Assembly: GCA_034423575.1 (NCBI GenBank)
Contig: DAOUIF010000041.1
Span: 1-64,000 of the forward strand
Source: Bin87 sp034423575
Lineage (GTDB): Bacteria; Chloroflexota; Dehalococcoidia; Lucifugimonadales; UBA3495
DNA: 64,000 bases
Reading direction: 5' to 3'
Shown: piece by piece, positions 25,250 to 35,412 of the stretch
Position numbering within the stretch: position 1 is the stretch's first letter
Layout: every line of letters starts with the position of its first letter
Made by a program: the position numbers and the translations under genes
Notes under the pieces: model-generated
Database searches by the model: none
Told to the model about the DNA's origin: nothing
The model's input: the letters and a program-made list of their open reading frames with translations, nothing else

Positions 25250-25918
25250 CTACGAGCCCTCGGGCCACGCTTCATCGCCTCGCAGTGGAACGTAGCTGCA
25301 CGGTTCCAGTTCCTCGTAAACTTGCTCGTCCGGATGGACCCATACCCTCGTCAGCCTCTGACGCGAGCGTTCCCCCACGGGCATGATGAGCCGGCCGCCC
25401 GGTTTCAGCTGCGTCAGCAGGGACTCCGGCACCGAAGGGGCCGACGCCGATACCAGTATCGCGTCGAACGGGGCGCAGTCCGGCGCTCCCATGACTTTGC
25501 CGGCTTCCAGCACCCTAACGCTGGTGAAACCGGCGTCGGCCAGGTTGCGCCGCGCCATGGCGACCAGTTCCGGTATCCGCTCCACCGCCACCACGCTACC
25601 GGACGGCAGCATCGCGGAGAGCACCGCCGCCTGGTATCCGCTGCCGGCGCCCACTTCCAGGACATATTCGTCGCCTTGCAGCCGCAACCCCTGCGCGGCC
25701 GTGGCAACCATCAGGGGTTGCGATATGGTCTGTCCGTAGCCAATCGACAGGGGAATGTTCTGGTACGCCTGATGCCGCAAATGGTCGGGTACGAACTTTT
25801 CCCGGGGCACGTCGCGCATGGCGGCCACTGCCGGCACTTCGCCCAGGGTCCTGGTCAGGTGATCGAACAGCCGCGTCCGGTCCACATCGGACAGGAACCC
25901 GACCCAGGAAAGGCTCAC
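25250..25918 (-). CDS. pcm: Protein-L-isoaspartate O-methyltransferase
   Basis: The 222-aa enzyme methylates isoaspartyl residues in aged proteins for repair. The SAM-binding motif VLEVGAGSGYQAAVLSAML, the family block GQTISQPLMVA and GRLIMPVGE are present. The GTG at 25916-25918 overlaps the stop of the upstream enoyl-CoA hydratase (GTGA), indicating translational coupling. Length is normal for the family. Confidence 0.9.
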   Translation of the reverse strand: MSLSWVGFLSDVDRTRLFDHLTRTLGEVPAVAAMRDVPREKFVPDHLRHQAYQNIPLSIGYGQTISQPLMVATAAQGLRLQGDEYVLEVGAGSGYQAAVLSAMLPSGSVVAVERIPELVAMARRNLADAGFTSVRVLEAGKVMGAPDCAPFDAILVSASAPSVPESLLTQLKPGGRLIMPVGERSRQRLTRVWVHPDEQVYEELEPCSYVPLRGDEAWPEGS

Positions 25919-26724
25919 GATCCTTGAAACCAGGCTTGCCGCTTTTGCGAGAATGCCTTTATCCCTTCCTGGAAGTCCCGCGTCAGCCCGATGCTCGCGA
26001 TGGCGTCCGTTTCGGCATCCAACTGCGTCGCGAGGTCAGAGTCCCAACTGCCGTCGAACAGGGCTTTGACCCGGCCATAGGCTCGGGTAGGGCCCTGAGC
26101 TAGCCGGTCCGCGGTTTCCATGGCGTGACGTTCGAAATGGGCGCTCTCGAACACCTGGCTAACCAGCCCCAACTCCAGCGCGTACTGGGCTCCGATGGGC
26201 TGGCGTGCCAGGTAGATCTCCATGGCCCGTCCCTGGCCGACGATACGCGGGAGCATGTATGTGGATCCGCCGTCCGCGGTGCAACCGATGTTCGCGTAGG
26301 CCAGCAGGAAACGCGCGTCCGACGAGGCTACACGAATGTCGCACGCCAGGGCCAGGCTGAATCCCGCGCCGGCCGCCACGCCGTTGATCGCCGCCACCAC
26401 CGGTTTGTCCAGCCGCCGTATGCCCATCACCACGTCGCGGTGGAGCGCGTCCGCCAGTTCCCGGAGATGATCCGACAGTCCTTCCGCGCCGCCGTCATCC
26501 AGTTGCTGGGAAAAGTCACGAACGTCCGCCCCGGAGCAGAATGCGCCGTCCGTGCCCGTGAGCAGGACGGCCCGGGTGTCGCCGCCTCGGCACGACTTGA
26601 TGGCCTCGCCCAGTTCGTCCACCATCGCTGGCGACAGCGCGTTGCGCGCCTCCGGCCGGTTCAGCCGTATGACCGCCAGAGGACCCTTCCTTTCCAGTTG
26701 GACACGATTGTCGGTGGTGGTCAT
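25915..26724 (-). CDS. Enoyl-CoA hydratase/isomerase family protein
   Basis: The 269-aa crotonase-fold protein has the oxyanion-hole segments GTDGAFCSGADVRDF and KPVVAAINGVAAGAGFSLALACDIRVA, and C-terminal ARNALSQKRQAWFQGS-like helices. A catalytic-position Asp/Glu pair for hydration is only partly evident (GGSTYMLPRIVG), so it may be an isomerase or hydratase. A GGGGAG box precedes ATG 26724. It starts the segment that runs into pcm, VOC, aroK and aroB. Confidence 0.88.
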   Translation of the reverse strand: MTTTDNRVQLERKGPLAVIRLNRPEARNALSPAMVDELGEAIKSCRGGDTRAVLLTGTDGAFCSGADVRDFSQQLDDGGAEGLSDHLRELADALHRDVVMGIRRLDKPVVAAINGVAAGAGFSLALACDIRVASSDARFLLAYANIGCTADGGSTYMLPRIVGQGRAMEIYLARQPIGAQYALELGLVSQVFESAHFERHAMETADRLAQGPTRAYGRVKALFDGSWDSDLATQLDAETDAIASIGLTRDFQEGIKAFSQKRQAWFQGS

Positions 26725-26773
26725 AGTGCTACTCCCCGAGTGAGGGATATTTTGAACGGGACGTGGTTCGCCG

Positions 26774-28468
<1,695 letters not shown>

Positions 28469-28566
28469 AGCGGCCTCCTCAGCGGACGTTGTGCCCGCCA
28501 TGTGTCAACCGGATGTGGCAATCGATTATAGATTGGCCCTACCGGAGCGGCAACCGAGCGGCTTTG

Positions 28567-28733
28567 CTCGTGCGTATCCGCTTTCGCAAATCGTCAGAAT
28601 CAGGATTTGCGGGATTCTATGATTTGACAGGATTGGGACATCTCCGGCGCAAAACGGTTTCAATCCCGGTAATCCACAAATCTTGAAAATCCTGATTCTG
28701 ACGGTCCCTCGCCGCAAACTGGGTACGCACGAG
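28567..28733. repeat. Dispersed palindromic repeat R1, most complete copy (MITE-like)
   Basis: The R1 core (28594-28701, TCAGAATCAGGATT to AATCCTGATTCTGA) is flanked by outer inverted ends CTCGTGCGTA (28567-28576) and TACGCACGAG (28724-28733). The whole unit is 167 bp. It separates ilvD from the dehydrogenase gene and encodes nothing. No clear target-site duplication was seen. Confidence 0.85.
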
Positions 28734-28741
28734 AGCCGTTC

Positions 28742-29761
28742 TCACAGCTCCACCACCATCTGCAGCTCGCTGGTGGGGTGGCACAACGCTTCGAAGGCGC
28801 CCTGGATGCCTTCCAGTGGGACAAAGTTAGTCCCCGTCAGCATGTGCTCCACGGACACCCGTCCGGTGCGCATCAGGTCCAGCGCGATGCGCCAGTCCTC
28901 GGGCAGCGTGCCGAAAGAGGACTGCATCCGCACCTCCCGCGCCATCCAGTTGGGTGGCACAACCGGTGTGGGCTCCCAGGCGATGGCGATCATCACCACC
29001 TGCCCTCCCCGGGCGCATAGATCCAGCCCCTGCTCCAGCGTCGACGGCGCCGCGGCGCACTCGAACACCACCTGCGGACCTGTACCTCCGGTCAACTCCA
29101 CCACCAGCTGGGCAAAATCGCTGTCCATAGGGTTGAGCACCGCGTCCGCGCCCAGCAGACGGGCGGCTTCCGCGCGGCCCGGGGCCGGCTCGGATACGAT
29201 CACCGTGGTCGCGCCCGCGGCTCGCGCCGTCTGCATGCACAGCAGGCCGATGGGTCCGGCGCCCAGCACCAGCACCGCGTCGCCCAGTTTGATGTCGGAC
29301 AGTCGCACCGCGTGCACGGTGACCGCGCAGGGTTCGCAGAGCGCTGCCTGCTCGTCGGTCACGTCGTCGGGGACCGCCGTGGGTTCCCACTCGTCCAGCA
29401 GGACAAACTCGGCGTAACCGCGTGGTCGCGTGTTCTGCTGGAAGCCCATAGTCCGGTAGTTGAAGCGGGGGTTGGTGCGCGTCGCCGAACCGCCGCCCGG
29501 CGGGGGATGCCCGCCGCCGCCGACCACCCGGTCGCCTACCTGCCAGCGGCTAACCCCAGGCCCCACGTCAACGATGGTGCCGGTGTACTCGTGGCCCATC
29601 ACCGCGCCCGGCTGGGCCAGGTCGTACATGAACGCATGGACGTCGGTGCCGCAGATGGCGGAGTATTTCACCCGCATCACCACTTGGTTCGGCCCTGGTG
29701 TGGGATCGGGCAGCTCCTCAACCTGCAATACCTGCTCACCCTTGTAAACGGCAGCGCGCAT
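28742..29761 (-). CDS. Zinc-type medium-chain dehydrogenase (threonine/sorbitol dehydrogenase-like)
   Basis: The 339-aa protein is an MDR-family dehydrogenase. The catalytic zinc site is visible (CGTDVHAF, GHEYTG, CEPCAVTVHAV), as is the NAD(P) fold VLVLGAGPIGLLCMQTARAAGA. The structural-zinc lobe normally holding four Cys is replaced by a Gly/Pro-rich stretch (GGGGHPPPGGGSATRTNP) without cysteines. ATG 29759-29761 (MRAAVYKG) was chosen as the family start. It is divergent from sodN. Confidence 0.88.
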   Translation of the reverse strand: MRAAVYKGEQVLQVEELPDPTPGPNQVVMRVKYSAICGTDVHAFMYDLAQPGAVMGHEYTGTIVDVGPGVSRWQVGDRVVGGGGHPPPGGGSATRTNPRFNYRTMGFQQNTRPRGYAEFVLLDEWEPTAVPDDVTDEQAALCEPCAVTVHAVRLSDIKLGDAVLVLGAGPIGLLCMQTARAAGATTVIVSEPAPGRAEAARLLGADAVLNPMDSDFAQLVVELTGGTGPQVVFECAAAPSTLEQGLDLCARGGQVVMIAIAWEPTPVVPPNWMAREVRMQSSFGTLPEDWRIALDLMRTGRVSVEHMLTGTNFVPLEGIQGAFEALCHPTSELQMVVEL

Positions 29762-29927
29762 GGCAAAATCCCTCCGGCGTGAAAGTGTCGCCAGCATAGC
29801 ACAGGGCGCTCGCCGTCAATCGCCCTTGCGCCAACCTGCAAAGTGCGCTAGCATTTTTGCCGAAATTATCCCGTCCATGACGGACATTCGTCCCGCTTTG
29901 TCATCACCCGAAAGGAGACTGCTCACG

Positions 29928-30398
29928 ATGTTCAATCCCATCGCCGCCCTGAAGCCGCGCACGGCCCACGCCCACTGCGACATCCCCTGCGGGATCTACG
30001 ACCCGTTGGTCGCCAAGATTGCCGCCCAGACCGTGCAGAAGATGGTTCTCCGCATGCAGAACCTGGAAGCCCCGCAGCCGGGCGCTCCGGCCGCCGACCG
30101 CCAGACCTTCGCCAATACCTTCTCCCGCTACGTTACCGTCAAGGAAGAGCACGCCGAGAAGTGCAAGGAAGAGCTGCGGATCCTCTGGGCCGACTACGCC
30201 TGGCCCGGCACCGATGCCAACGAGATCGCCGGCAAGTTCAACGCGGCCCTCAAACTGGCCGGCCAGTGCAAGCAGACCGTCAGCATGGAGAACGCGGAGG
30301 CCCTGGTCGCCGCCTGCGACGACATCGCCACCGCCTTCTGGTCCACCAAGAACGTCGAGTACAGCGACCCCAACGCCGCCGCCCGCTACGGCACCTAG
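29928..30398 (+). CDS. sodN: Nickel superoxide dismutase precursor
   Basis: The 156-aa protein carries the nickel hook HCDIPCGIYDP starting at H16. In NiSOD the leader is cut so that this His becomes residue 1 and ligates Ni with Cys2 and Cys6. The leader here is MFNPIAALKPRTAHA, with cleavage after A15. The rest matches the four-helix bundle (FSRYVTVKEEHAEKCKEELRILWADYAW). An AAGGAG box lies 8 nt before ATG 29928. The usual maturation protease gene sodX is not adjacent. It acts as a cytoplasmic antioxidant enzyme. Confidence 0.95.
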   Translation: MFNPIAALKPRTAHAHCDIPCGIYDPLVAKIAAQTVQKMVLRMQNLEAPQPGAPAADRQTFANTFSRYVTVKEEHAEKCKEELRILWADYAWPGTDANEIAGKFNAALKLAGQCKQTVSMENAEALVAACDDIATAFWSTKNVEYSDPNAAARYGT

Positions 30399-30426
30399 GC
30401 CGCGAAGGACATAGCGAACCACTGGT

Positions 30427-30450
30427 AGGGGCGAATAGTCATTCGCCCCT
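30427..30450. terminator. Hairpin terminator shared by sodN and recQ
   Basis: A perfect 10-bp stem (AGGGGCGAAT / ATTCGCCCCT) with a 4-nt loop is followed on the plus strand by GCTTATTTTA. It lies 28 nt after the sodN stop and contains the recQ stop codon, so it can serve both convergent genes. Confidence 0.8.
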
Positions 30451-32649
30451 GCTTATTTTAGCGTCATACGCCAGCCGAACTAGGCGGATCTCGTTGTAAG
30501 AATAGTCATCCCCGAGGAGCTCTTTCACTGGAGCGAGTCGTTCGCAACCGGCTTCACGCAGGGCCGCCTCGATACATTCCAGGCGTTCCTGGGGCGGGAG
30601 CAAGGGTGCAAGATCGATGGCTTTGCCGGCTTTTGCGATGCGCTCGATGTGAGCCATCACCGTTGCCTGGGACAATCCTCGTTCTTCTGCGATTTCAGGA
30701 ATAGCCAATCCCTGCTGCAGCAATTGATGCGTCAGGCTGTGAGTGGAGCCGAGCGGACGGTCGTTGCGGAGTCCTTCGGTCTGATTAGATTCTGAATGAT
30801 ATGTGCCCCTATTATCTTGTGACGAACCGCCGGCGTGCTGACGTATGACGGTCAAAAACGCTTCGCCGTACCGTTCCAACTTGGCCGGCCCGACGCCTGA
30901 AACGGCCAGCATTTCCTGCGGATTGGTTGGCTTCGCCGCTGCCAGTCCTTTCAGCGTAGCGTCGCTGAACACTACGAACGCCGGCACCCCTTCCTCGTCG
31001 GCGAGCCGCCGACGCAGCGCGCGTAGTTGCTCAAACAGCGCATCGTCGTAGCCGGTATTAGGTGCGGCGGCTCCGCCGCCATTCGACCCGCGCAACCTGG
31101 AGAACCTGCCCTGAGGCAACGGCTCATCTACTCGCATGTCCAGCGTTAGCGTCTCACGATTGCGCAGCCACTCCCGCCCGGCGTGTGTTACGCCGATGGT
31201 TGGGTATTGCCCATCCTCACGGGCCAGCAGCCCCCGTTCCACCAGTCCATTGGCAATGTCCCGCAAGCCGCTGCGGTCACAATCGTTCACGATGCCGTAC
31301 ACGCTCAACCTGTCGTGTCCCAATTCCTTGATGCGCTGCTTGCCACTGCCCAGCAGTACATCGCTCACATGGGCGATGCCAAATCGTTCTCCCGTACGGA
31401 TCACTGCCGACAGGAGTTTCTGGGCAACCAGGGTGACGTCCACCGGACGCCGTTCGACCAGGCACACGTCGCAGTTGCCGCAGGAACCGTCAGCCATCGT
31501 GTCGCCGAAGTATTGAAGCAAGTACCTGCGTCGGCAGGCGCTGAGGCGGCAGTAATCGACCATCTGCTGCAACTGCTTTTCAGCGACAGTGCGGGCCTCT
31601 CCCGTCATCGTTTTGATGAAGTACTCCTGCTTCGCCCGGTCGCCCTCGTTGAAGAACAGCACGCATTCGCTGGGCAACCCGTCGCGGCCGGCTCTGCCCG
31701 TTTCCTGGTAGTAGCCCTCGATGGATTTGGGCAGAGTGTGGTGAACCACCAGCCGGATGTCCGGCTTGTCAATCCCCATGCCGAACGCGATGGTGGCGGC
31801 CACGATGGGTACTTCGCCGTCGATGAACCGTTCCTGCGTCAGGCGTCGGGTGTTTGCGTCCAGACCCGCGTGGTATGCCACCGCCGGATGCCCGTGGTTG
31901 GTGAGCCGGGCCGCCAGTTCCTCGGTATCCTTTCTGGAAAAGCAATACACAATCGCCGACTGCCCCCTGCGTTCCTCCAACAGGCCCAGCAGCGCATCCC
32001 AGGCTCCCGCTCCTGGCTCGACGCGGTAGTTCAGGTTCGGCCGGTCGAAGCCGGACACGAAACGGCGGCAGTCTTTCAGGCGAAGCTGCTCGACGATGTC
32101 CCGCTGCACTCTTTCGGTGGCGGTGGCCGTGAGGGCCATGATCGGCGTTTGGGGGAACAGGTCGCGCAGATCAGCCAGCGCGCGATAGTCGGGCCGGAAA
32201 TCGTGCCCCCACTCGCTGATGCAATGCGCTTCGTCGATGGCGATCATGCGCAGGTCCAGGGTCCCCAGGAACCGCCTGAACCCGGGCATGCTGACCCGCT
32301 CGGGTGCCGCGTAGAGTAACCGGACAGTTCCGGCTTGGGCGTCGCGCTCAACCTTGGCCGCGGACCGGTCGTCCAGGGCGCTGTTCAGGAAGTCGGCGGC
32401 AATGCCATTGGCGCGCAGGCCATCCACCTGGTCTTTCATCAACGCGATCAGGGGTGAGATCACCAGGGTCACGCCGCCCGTCGCCAACGCCGGCAACTGG
32501 TAGCACAGCGACTTGCCGCCTCCGGTAGGCATGACCACCAGACTCTGCCGACCGGCCAGGGCGTTGGAGATTATCTCCTCCTGGCCTGGCCGGAACTGGT
32601 CGTAGCCAAAGTGCCGCTTCAGCAGTGCGTGCAGGTTCGTTGTCGTCAT
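30439..32649 (-). CDS. recQ: ATP-dependent DNA helicase RecQ
   Basis: The 736-aa protein has all RecQ parts: Walker A MPTGGGKS (40-47), DEAH box (139-142) in IDEAHCISEWGHDFRPDY, the second RecA domain, RQC zinc site (CRRRYLLQYFGD...CGNCDVC), a winged-helix region, an HRDC domain (FEQLRALRRRLADEEGVPAFVVFSDATL...), and a C-terminal helix-turn-helix region (LLQQGLAIPEIAEERGLSQATVMAHIERI) of the HTH_40 type. It unwinds recombination and repair intermediates. Confidence 0.95.
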   Translation of the reverse strand: MTTTNLHALLKRHFGYDQFRPGQEEIISNALAGRQSLVVMPTGGGKSLCYQLPALATGGVTLVISPLIALMKDQVDGLRANGIAADFLNSALDDRSAAKVERDAQAGTVRLLYAAPERVSMPGFRRFLGTLDLRMIAIDEAHCISEWGHDFRPDYRALADLRDLFPQTPIMALTATATERVQRDIVEQLRLKDCRRFVSGFDRPNLNYRVEPGAGAWDALLGLLEERRGQSAIVYCFSRKDTEELAARLTNHGHPAVAYHAGLDANTRRLTQERFIDGEVPIVAATIAFGMGIDKPDIRLVVHHTLPKSIEGYYQETGRAGRDGLPSECVLFFNEGDRAKQEYFIKTMTGEARTVAEKQLQQMVDYCRLSACRRRYLLQYFGDTMADGSCGNCDVCLVERRPVDVTLVAQKLLSAVIRTGERFGIAHVSDVLLGSGKQRIKELGHDRLSVYGIVNDCDRSGLRDIANGLVERGLLAREDGQYPTIGVTHAGREWLRNRETLTLDMRVDEPLPQGRFSRLRGSNGGGAAAPNTGYDDALFEQLRALRRRLADEEGVPAFVVFSDATLKGLAAAKPTNPQEMLAVSGVGPAKLERYGEAFLTVIRQHAGGSSQDNRGTYHSESNQTEGLRNDRPLGSTHSLTHQLLQQGLAIPEIAEERGLSQATVMAHIERIAKAGKAIDLAPLLPPQERLECIEAALREAGCERLAPVKELLGDDYSYNEIRLVRLAYDAKISRGE

Positions 32650-32695
32650 TCCACAAACCCGCAGGGGCGACTCACGCGACCCACTTCGTAAATCG

Positions 32696-32803
32696 TCAGA
32701 ATCAGGATTTACGGGATTTTATGATTGGGCAGGATTGGAAGATCTTCATCATGGAACGGTTCCAATCCTGACAATCCCGGAATCTTGAAAATCCTGATTC
32801 TGA
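32696..32803. repeat. Dispersed palindromic repeat R1, copy 3
   Basis: TCAGAATCAGGATT at the left and AATCCTGATTCTGA at the right frame a 108-bp near-palindrome between hemL and recQ. The flanks CTTCGTAAATCG and ACGTTTCCCCGC are also shared with other copies. Confidence 0.88.
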
Positions 32804-32820
32804 CGTTTCCCCGCAGCAAA

Positions 32821-34107
32821 CTATCCCAGTGACGCCAATGCCTCGCTCACCACCTCGATCGTGCGGTCAATGTCGGACTCGGTATGTGCGATAGACACAA
32901 ACCCTGCCTCAAACTGGGAAGGCGCGATGTATACGCCCCGGTCCAGCAACGCGTGCATGTAGCGCCCGTAGGCCGCCGTGTCCGACTCCTCTACCTCGGC
33001 CAATGCCGACACCGGCCCGGCATTGAAGAAACCGGTAAACATCGATGCCACGCGGTTGATGGTGGATGGTATTTCGGCACGGGCAAAGGCCGCGCTGACG
33101 CCGTCGGTCAGGCGTACCGCCGTGGCTTCCAGCTGATCATAAACGCCGGGTTTCTGAAGCTCGGTCAGTGTGGCGACGCCGGCCGCCACGGCCAGCGGGT
33201 TGCCGGAGAGGGTACCGGCCTGGTACATCGGGCCCAGGGGAGCCACCTGCTGCATCACTTCTTCCCGTCCGCCGTACGCGCCCACGGGCAGCCCTCCCCC
33301 GATGATCTTGCCCATCGTCGTGATATCCGGCGTAACTCCATAGAGCGTCTGTACACCGCCGTAAGCCACTCGGAAACCGGTTATGACCTCGTCGAAGATC
33401 AGCAGTGCGCCGTTGGCCTCAGTGACGCTGCGCAGGCCCTCCAGGAACCCTTCAGCCGGCGGCACCACGCCCATGTTTCCGGCAACCGGTTCCACGATCA
33501 CGGCGGCGATGTCCTCCGGCCAGGCGTCGAACAGCCCTTCCACGGAGCTGATTTCATTGAAAGTGGCGATGAGCGTTTCCGCGGCGTAGGATTCCGGCAC
33601 GCCGGCGCTGGTGGGGACGCCGTGGGTCAACGCTCCTGAGCCGGCGGCAACGAGGAGCCCGTCGGCGTGCCCGTGGTAGTTGCCGGCGAACTTGACGATC
33701 TTCGAACGGCCGGTGTACGCCCGCGCCAACCGTAGCGCGGTCATGCACGCCTCGGTTCCGGAGTTGACGAGGCGCACCAGGTCTACCGAGGGGAGGGCGG
33801 CGCAGATCATCTCGGCCAGCTCCACCTCCCGTTCCACCGGCGCGCCGAACGAGGTGCCGTCGGCCGCGGCGCGTTGCACCGCCTCGACAACGGCCGGGTG
33901 AGCATGGCCCAGCGCCAGGGGACCCCAGGATCCCAGGTAGTCGATGTACTCGTTACCGTCGACATCCCACACACGCGCGCCGGCTCCCCGCGCGATGAAC
34001 GGCGGCGTGCCCTCCACCGCCCGGAAGGACCGCACCGGGCTGTTAACTCCGCCGGGGATCACCCGTTGCGCCTGCTCGAAAAGCTGCTGGGATCTGGCTT
34101 GCTCCAT
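32821..34107 (-). CDS. hemL: Glutamate-1-semialdehyde 2,1-aminomutase
   Basis: The 428-aa PLP enzyme makes 5-aminolevulinate from glutamate-1-semialdehyde, the step after HemA in C5 tetrapyrrole synthesis. Visible are the N-terminus SQQLFEQAQRVIPGGVNSPVRSF, the PLP-phosphate region RLVNSGTEACMTALRLARAYTGR, LLIFDEVITGFR and the Schiff-base lysine in TMGKIIGGGLPVGAYGG. It lies on the same strand as the main haem operon but is separated from hemB by a cupin gene and hicAB. Confidence 0.95.
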   Translation of the reverse strand: MEQARSQQLFEQAQRVIPGGVNSPVRSFRAVEGTPPFIARGAGARVWDVDGNEYIDYLGSWGPLALGHAHPAVVEAVQRAAADGTSFGAPVEREVELAEMICAALPSVDLVRLVNSGTEACMTALRLARAYTGRSKIVKFAGNYHGHADGLLVAAGSGALTHGVPTSAGVPESYAAETLIATFNEISSVEGLFDAWPEDIAAVIVEPVAGNMGVVPPAEGFLEGLRSVTEANGALLIFDEVITGFRVAYGGVQTLYGVTPDITTMGKIIGGGLPVGAYGGREEVMQQVAPLGPMYQAGTLSGNPLAVAAGVATLTELQKPGVYDQLEATAVRLTDGVSAAFARAEIPSTINRVASMFTGFFNAGPVSALAEVEESDTAAYGRYMHALLDRGVYIAPSQFEAGFVSIAHTESDIDRTIEVVSEALASLG

Positions 34108-34143
34108 TGTGTGTGCCCTCCTCGGCGCGTGGGTACCCTACGT

Positions 34144-34368
34144 TCACGCCAGCATCAACCGCTCGCCCTTGGGTTCCGGTATCGGATCGTCGAATTCAAT
34201 CGCGGTGTCAATCCATAGACCGATCGCATCATTGACATTCTTGAGCGCGGTCTCCTGTGTAGGTCCGTGAGCCGCGCAACCCGGGAGTTGAGGGACTTCT
34301 GCAACAAACTCGCCGTCGGCATCGCTCCAGTAGAGGATGATCTCGTACTTGTACACAGCGGCCCTCAC
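34144..34368 (-). CDS. hicB: HicB-family antitoxin
   Basis: The 74-aa protein has the partial RNase H-like HicB fold: YEIILYWSDADGEFVAEVPQLPGCAAHGPTQ followed by the helix ALKNVNDAIGLWIDTA. HicB neutralises the HicA mRNA interferase. There is no separate C-terminal DNA-binding domain, so autoregulation may rely on the complex. Its start overlaps the hicA-like stop (ATGA). Confidence 0.82.
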   Translation of the reverse strand: MRAAVYKYEIILYWSDADGEFVAEVPQLPGCAAHGPTQETALKNVNDAIGLWIDTAIEFDDPIPEPKGERLMLA

Positions 34369-34619
34369 AATCCGTATTTCAGAATTACCTGGCGCACCTG
34401 TCTGACTTGGTACGGTTTGGCATCGCCGCCATCCCGTTGCAGGTTCAACCGTTCAACGACATCTTCTTTGCGGAAGATGTGGTGACTTCCTCGTGTCCGT
34501 TCCACAAATCCCATCCGGATCAACAGCCCACACAGATCGTCGAACCGAATGTTGGCGTCTGAGCGCCCTTCAAGGATCCGCTGCCTTAACCGGTCGTATC
34601 GACCGTCGTGCGAAGTCAA
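34365..34619 (-). CDS. hicA: HicA-family mRNA interferase toxin
   Basis: The C-terminal 60 residues match HicA: FDDLCGLLIRMGFVERTRGSHHIFRK, with the catalytic His in RGSHHIF, then LNLQRDGGDAKPYQVRQVRQVILKYGL. HicA is a double-stranded-RNA-binding-like fold that cuts mRNA. TTG 34617-34619 gives 84 aa and is the most reasonable start, but no strong Shine-Dalgarno is visible and the first about 20 residues are extra compared with short HicA proteins. hicB follows with a 4-nt overlap. Confidence 0.72.
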   Translation of the reverse strand: MTSHDGRYDRLRQRILEGRSDANIRFDDLCGLLIRMGFVERTRGSHHIFRKEDVVERLNLQRDGGDAKPYQVRQVRQVILKYGL

Positions 34620-34645
34620 CGCGGCCCGCTGTATGTCAATGCTCG

Positions 34646-34670
34646 GAACGGCTCTGCCGAAGAGCCGTTC
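34646..34670. terminator. Perfect hairpin upstream of hicAB
   Basis: GAACGGCTCT (34646-34655) and AGAGCCGTTC (34661-34670) form a perfect 10-bp stem with a 5-nt loop. It lies after the cupin gene stop and before hicA. There is no T-run, so it may instead be an operator or a processing site. Confidence 0.5.
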
Positions 34671-34713
34671 CTGCGTGGATGCCGGTTGACGGCAGCAACC
34701 GCCGGCCGGTGAT

Positions 34714-35298
34714 CTAGCGATCCATGACCACCACGGTGCCCTCGTCCGGGTTGTACTGGTAGCGCACAACGCGGTCGAGCTTCTGGGATTCCAGGCGCAC
34801 TACCACGGCCCGACCGTCGTCGCGGTCGTCGGTTACGTTCAGCGTGTTGTGGATCTCGCCGGGCAGGAAGAAGGCCACCTTGCCGTCTTCCTGGACGAAG
34901 TCGCCGGTTTCCTGGATCTGCACCGAGTCCACGCCCTCGCCGGGATAGAACCAGCGCCACTTGGTCTGCTTGATGGCGCCGTCGTACACGCCGTATACCA
35001 CCCACGCGGCGCCGTGGTCATGGGGCAGGTTGTCTTGGTCGGGCTTCTGCACCGAGGCCATCAGCCAGAAACCGCCGCCCGGATGGCCGTAATCCTCGTC
35101 CAGATGGAGATCATACCGGCCGAACCCGCCCTCGTCGGGCAACTCCAGTCGCTCTTCCAGCCAGCCCGGGGTGGCCAGCAGGCGCTCCATGTGCTTTGCC
35201 ACGCCCGAGGCTTGCGCCAACGGGTCCTGCGTGGCGTCGAAAATCTCACGCACGTGATCTATGAACGCGTCAACAGAATAGGCCGTGGTCTGCGTCAT
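34714..35298 (-). CDS. Cupin, thiol-dioxygenase-like protein
   Basis: The 194-aa protein has a cupin core with the metal-binding His residues H93 and H95 (LPHDHGAAWVVYGVYDG) and H150 (FLPGEIHNTLN), the arrangement of cysteine dioxygenase-like enzymes that bind iron with three His. No Cys-Tyr crosslink pair of mammalian CDO is obvious. The substrate may be a thiol such as cysteine or 3-mercaptopropionate; this is inference. It is downstream of hemB, 114 nt away, on the same strand. Confidence 0.68.
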   Translation of the reverse strand: MTQTTAYSVDAFIDHVREIFDATQDPLAQASGVAKHMERLLATPGWLEERLELPDEGGFGRYDLHLDEDYGHPGGGFWLMASVQKPDQDNLPHDHGAAWVVYGVYDGAIKQTKWRWFYPGEGVDSVQIQETGDFVQEDGKVAFFLPGEIHNTLNVTDDRDDGRAVVVRLESQKLDRVVRYQYNPDEGTVVVMDR

Positions 35299-35412
35299 TT
35301 GGAACCTCCTCGAACTTCCGCGGATCGAAGTGTCGTCTTGTAGTTCATTTTGAAAGGCCCACCCCGCGGTGTCAACGTGATGATCCTTCAGGGACGGCTA
35401 ACCGGCCCGGAT

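Noticed and set aside
28526..28717. Short frames within the R1 copies
   Set aside because: They arise from the palindrome itself, differ between copies and have no RBS.
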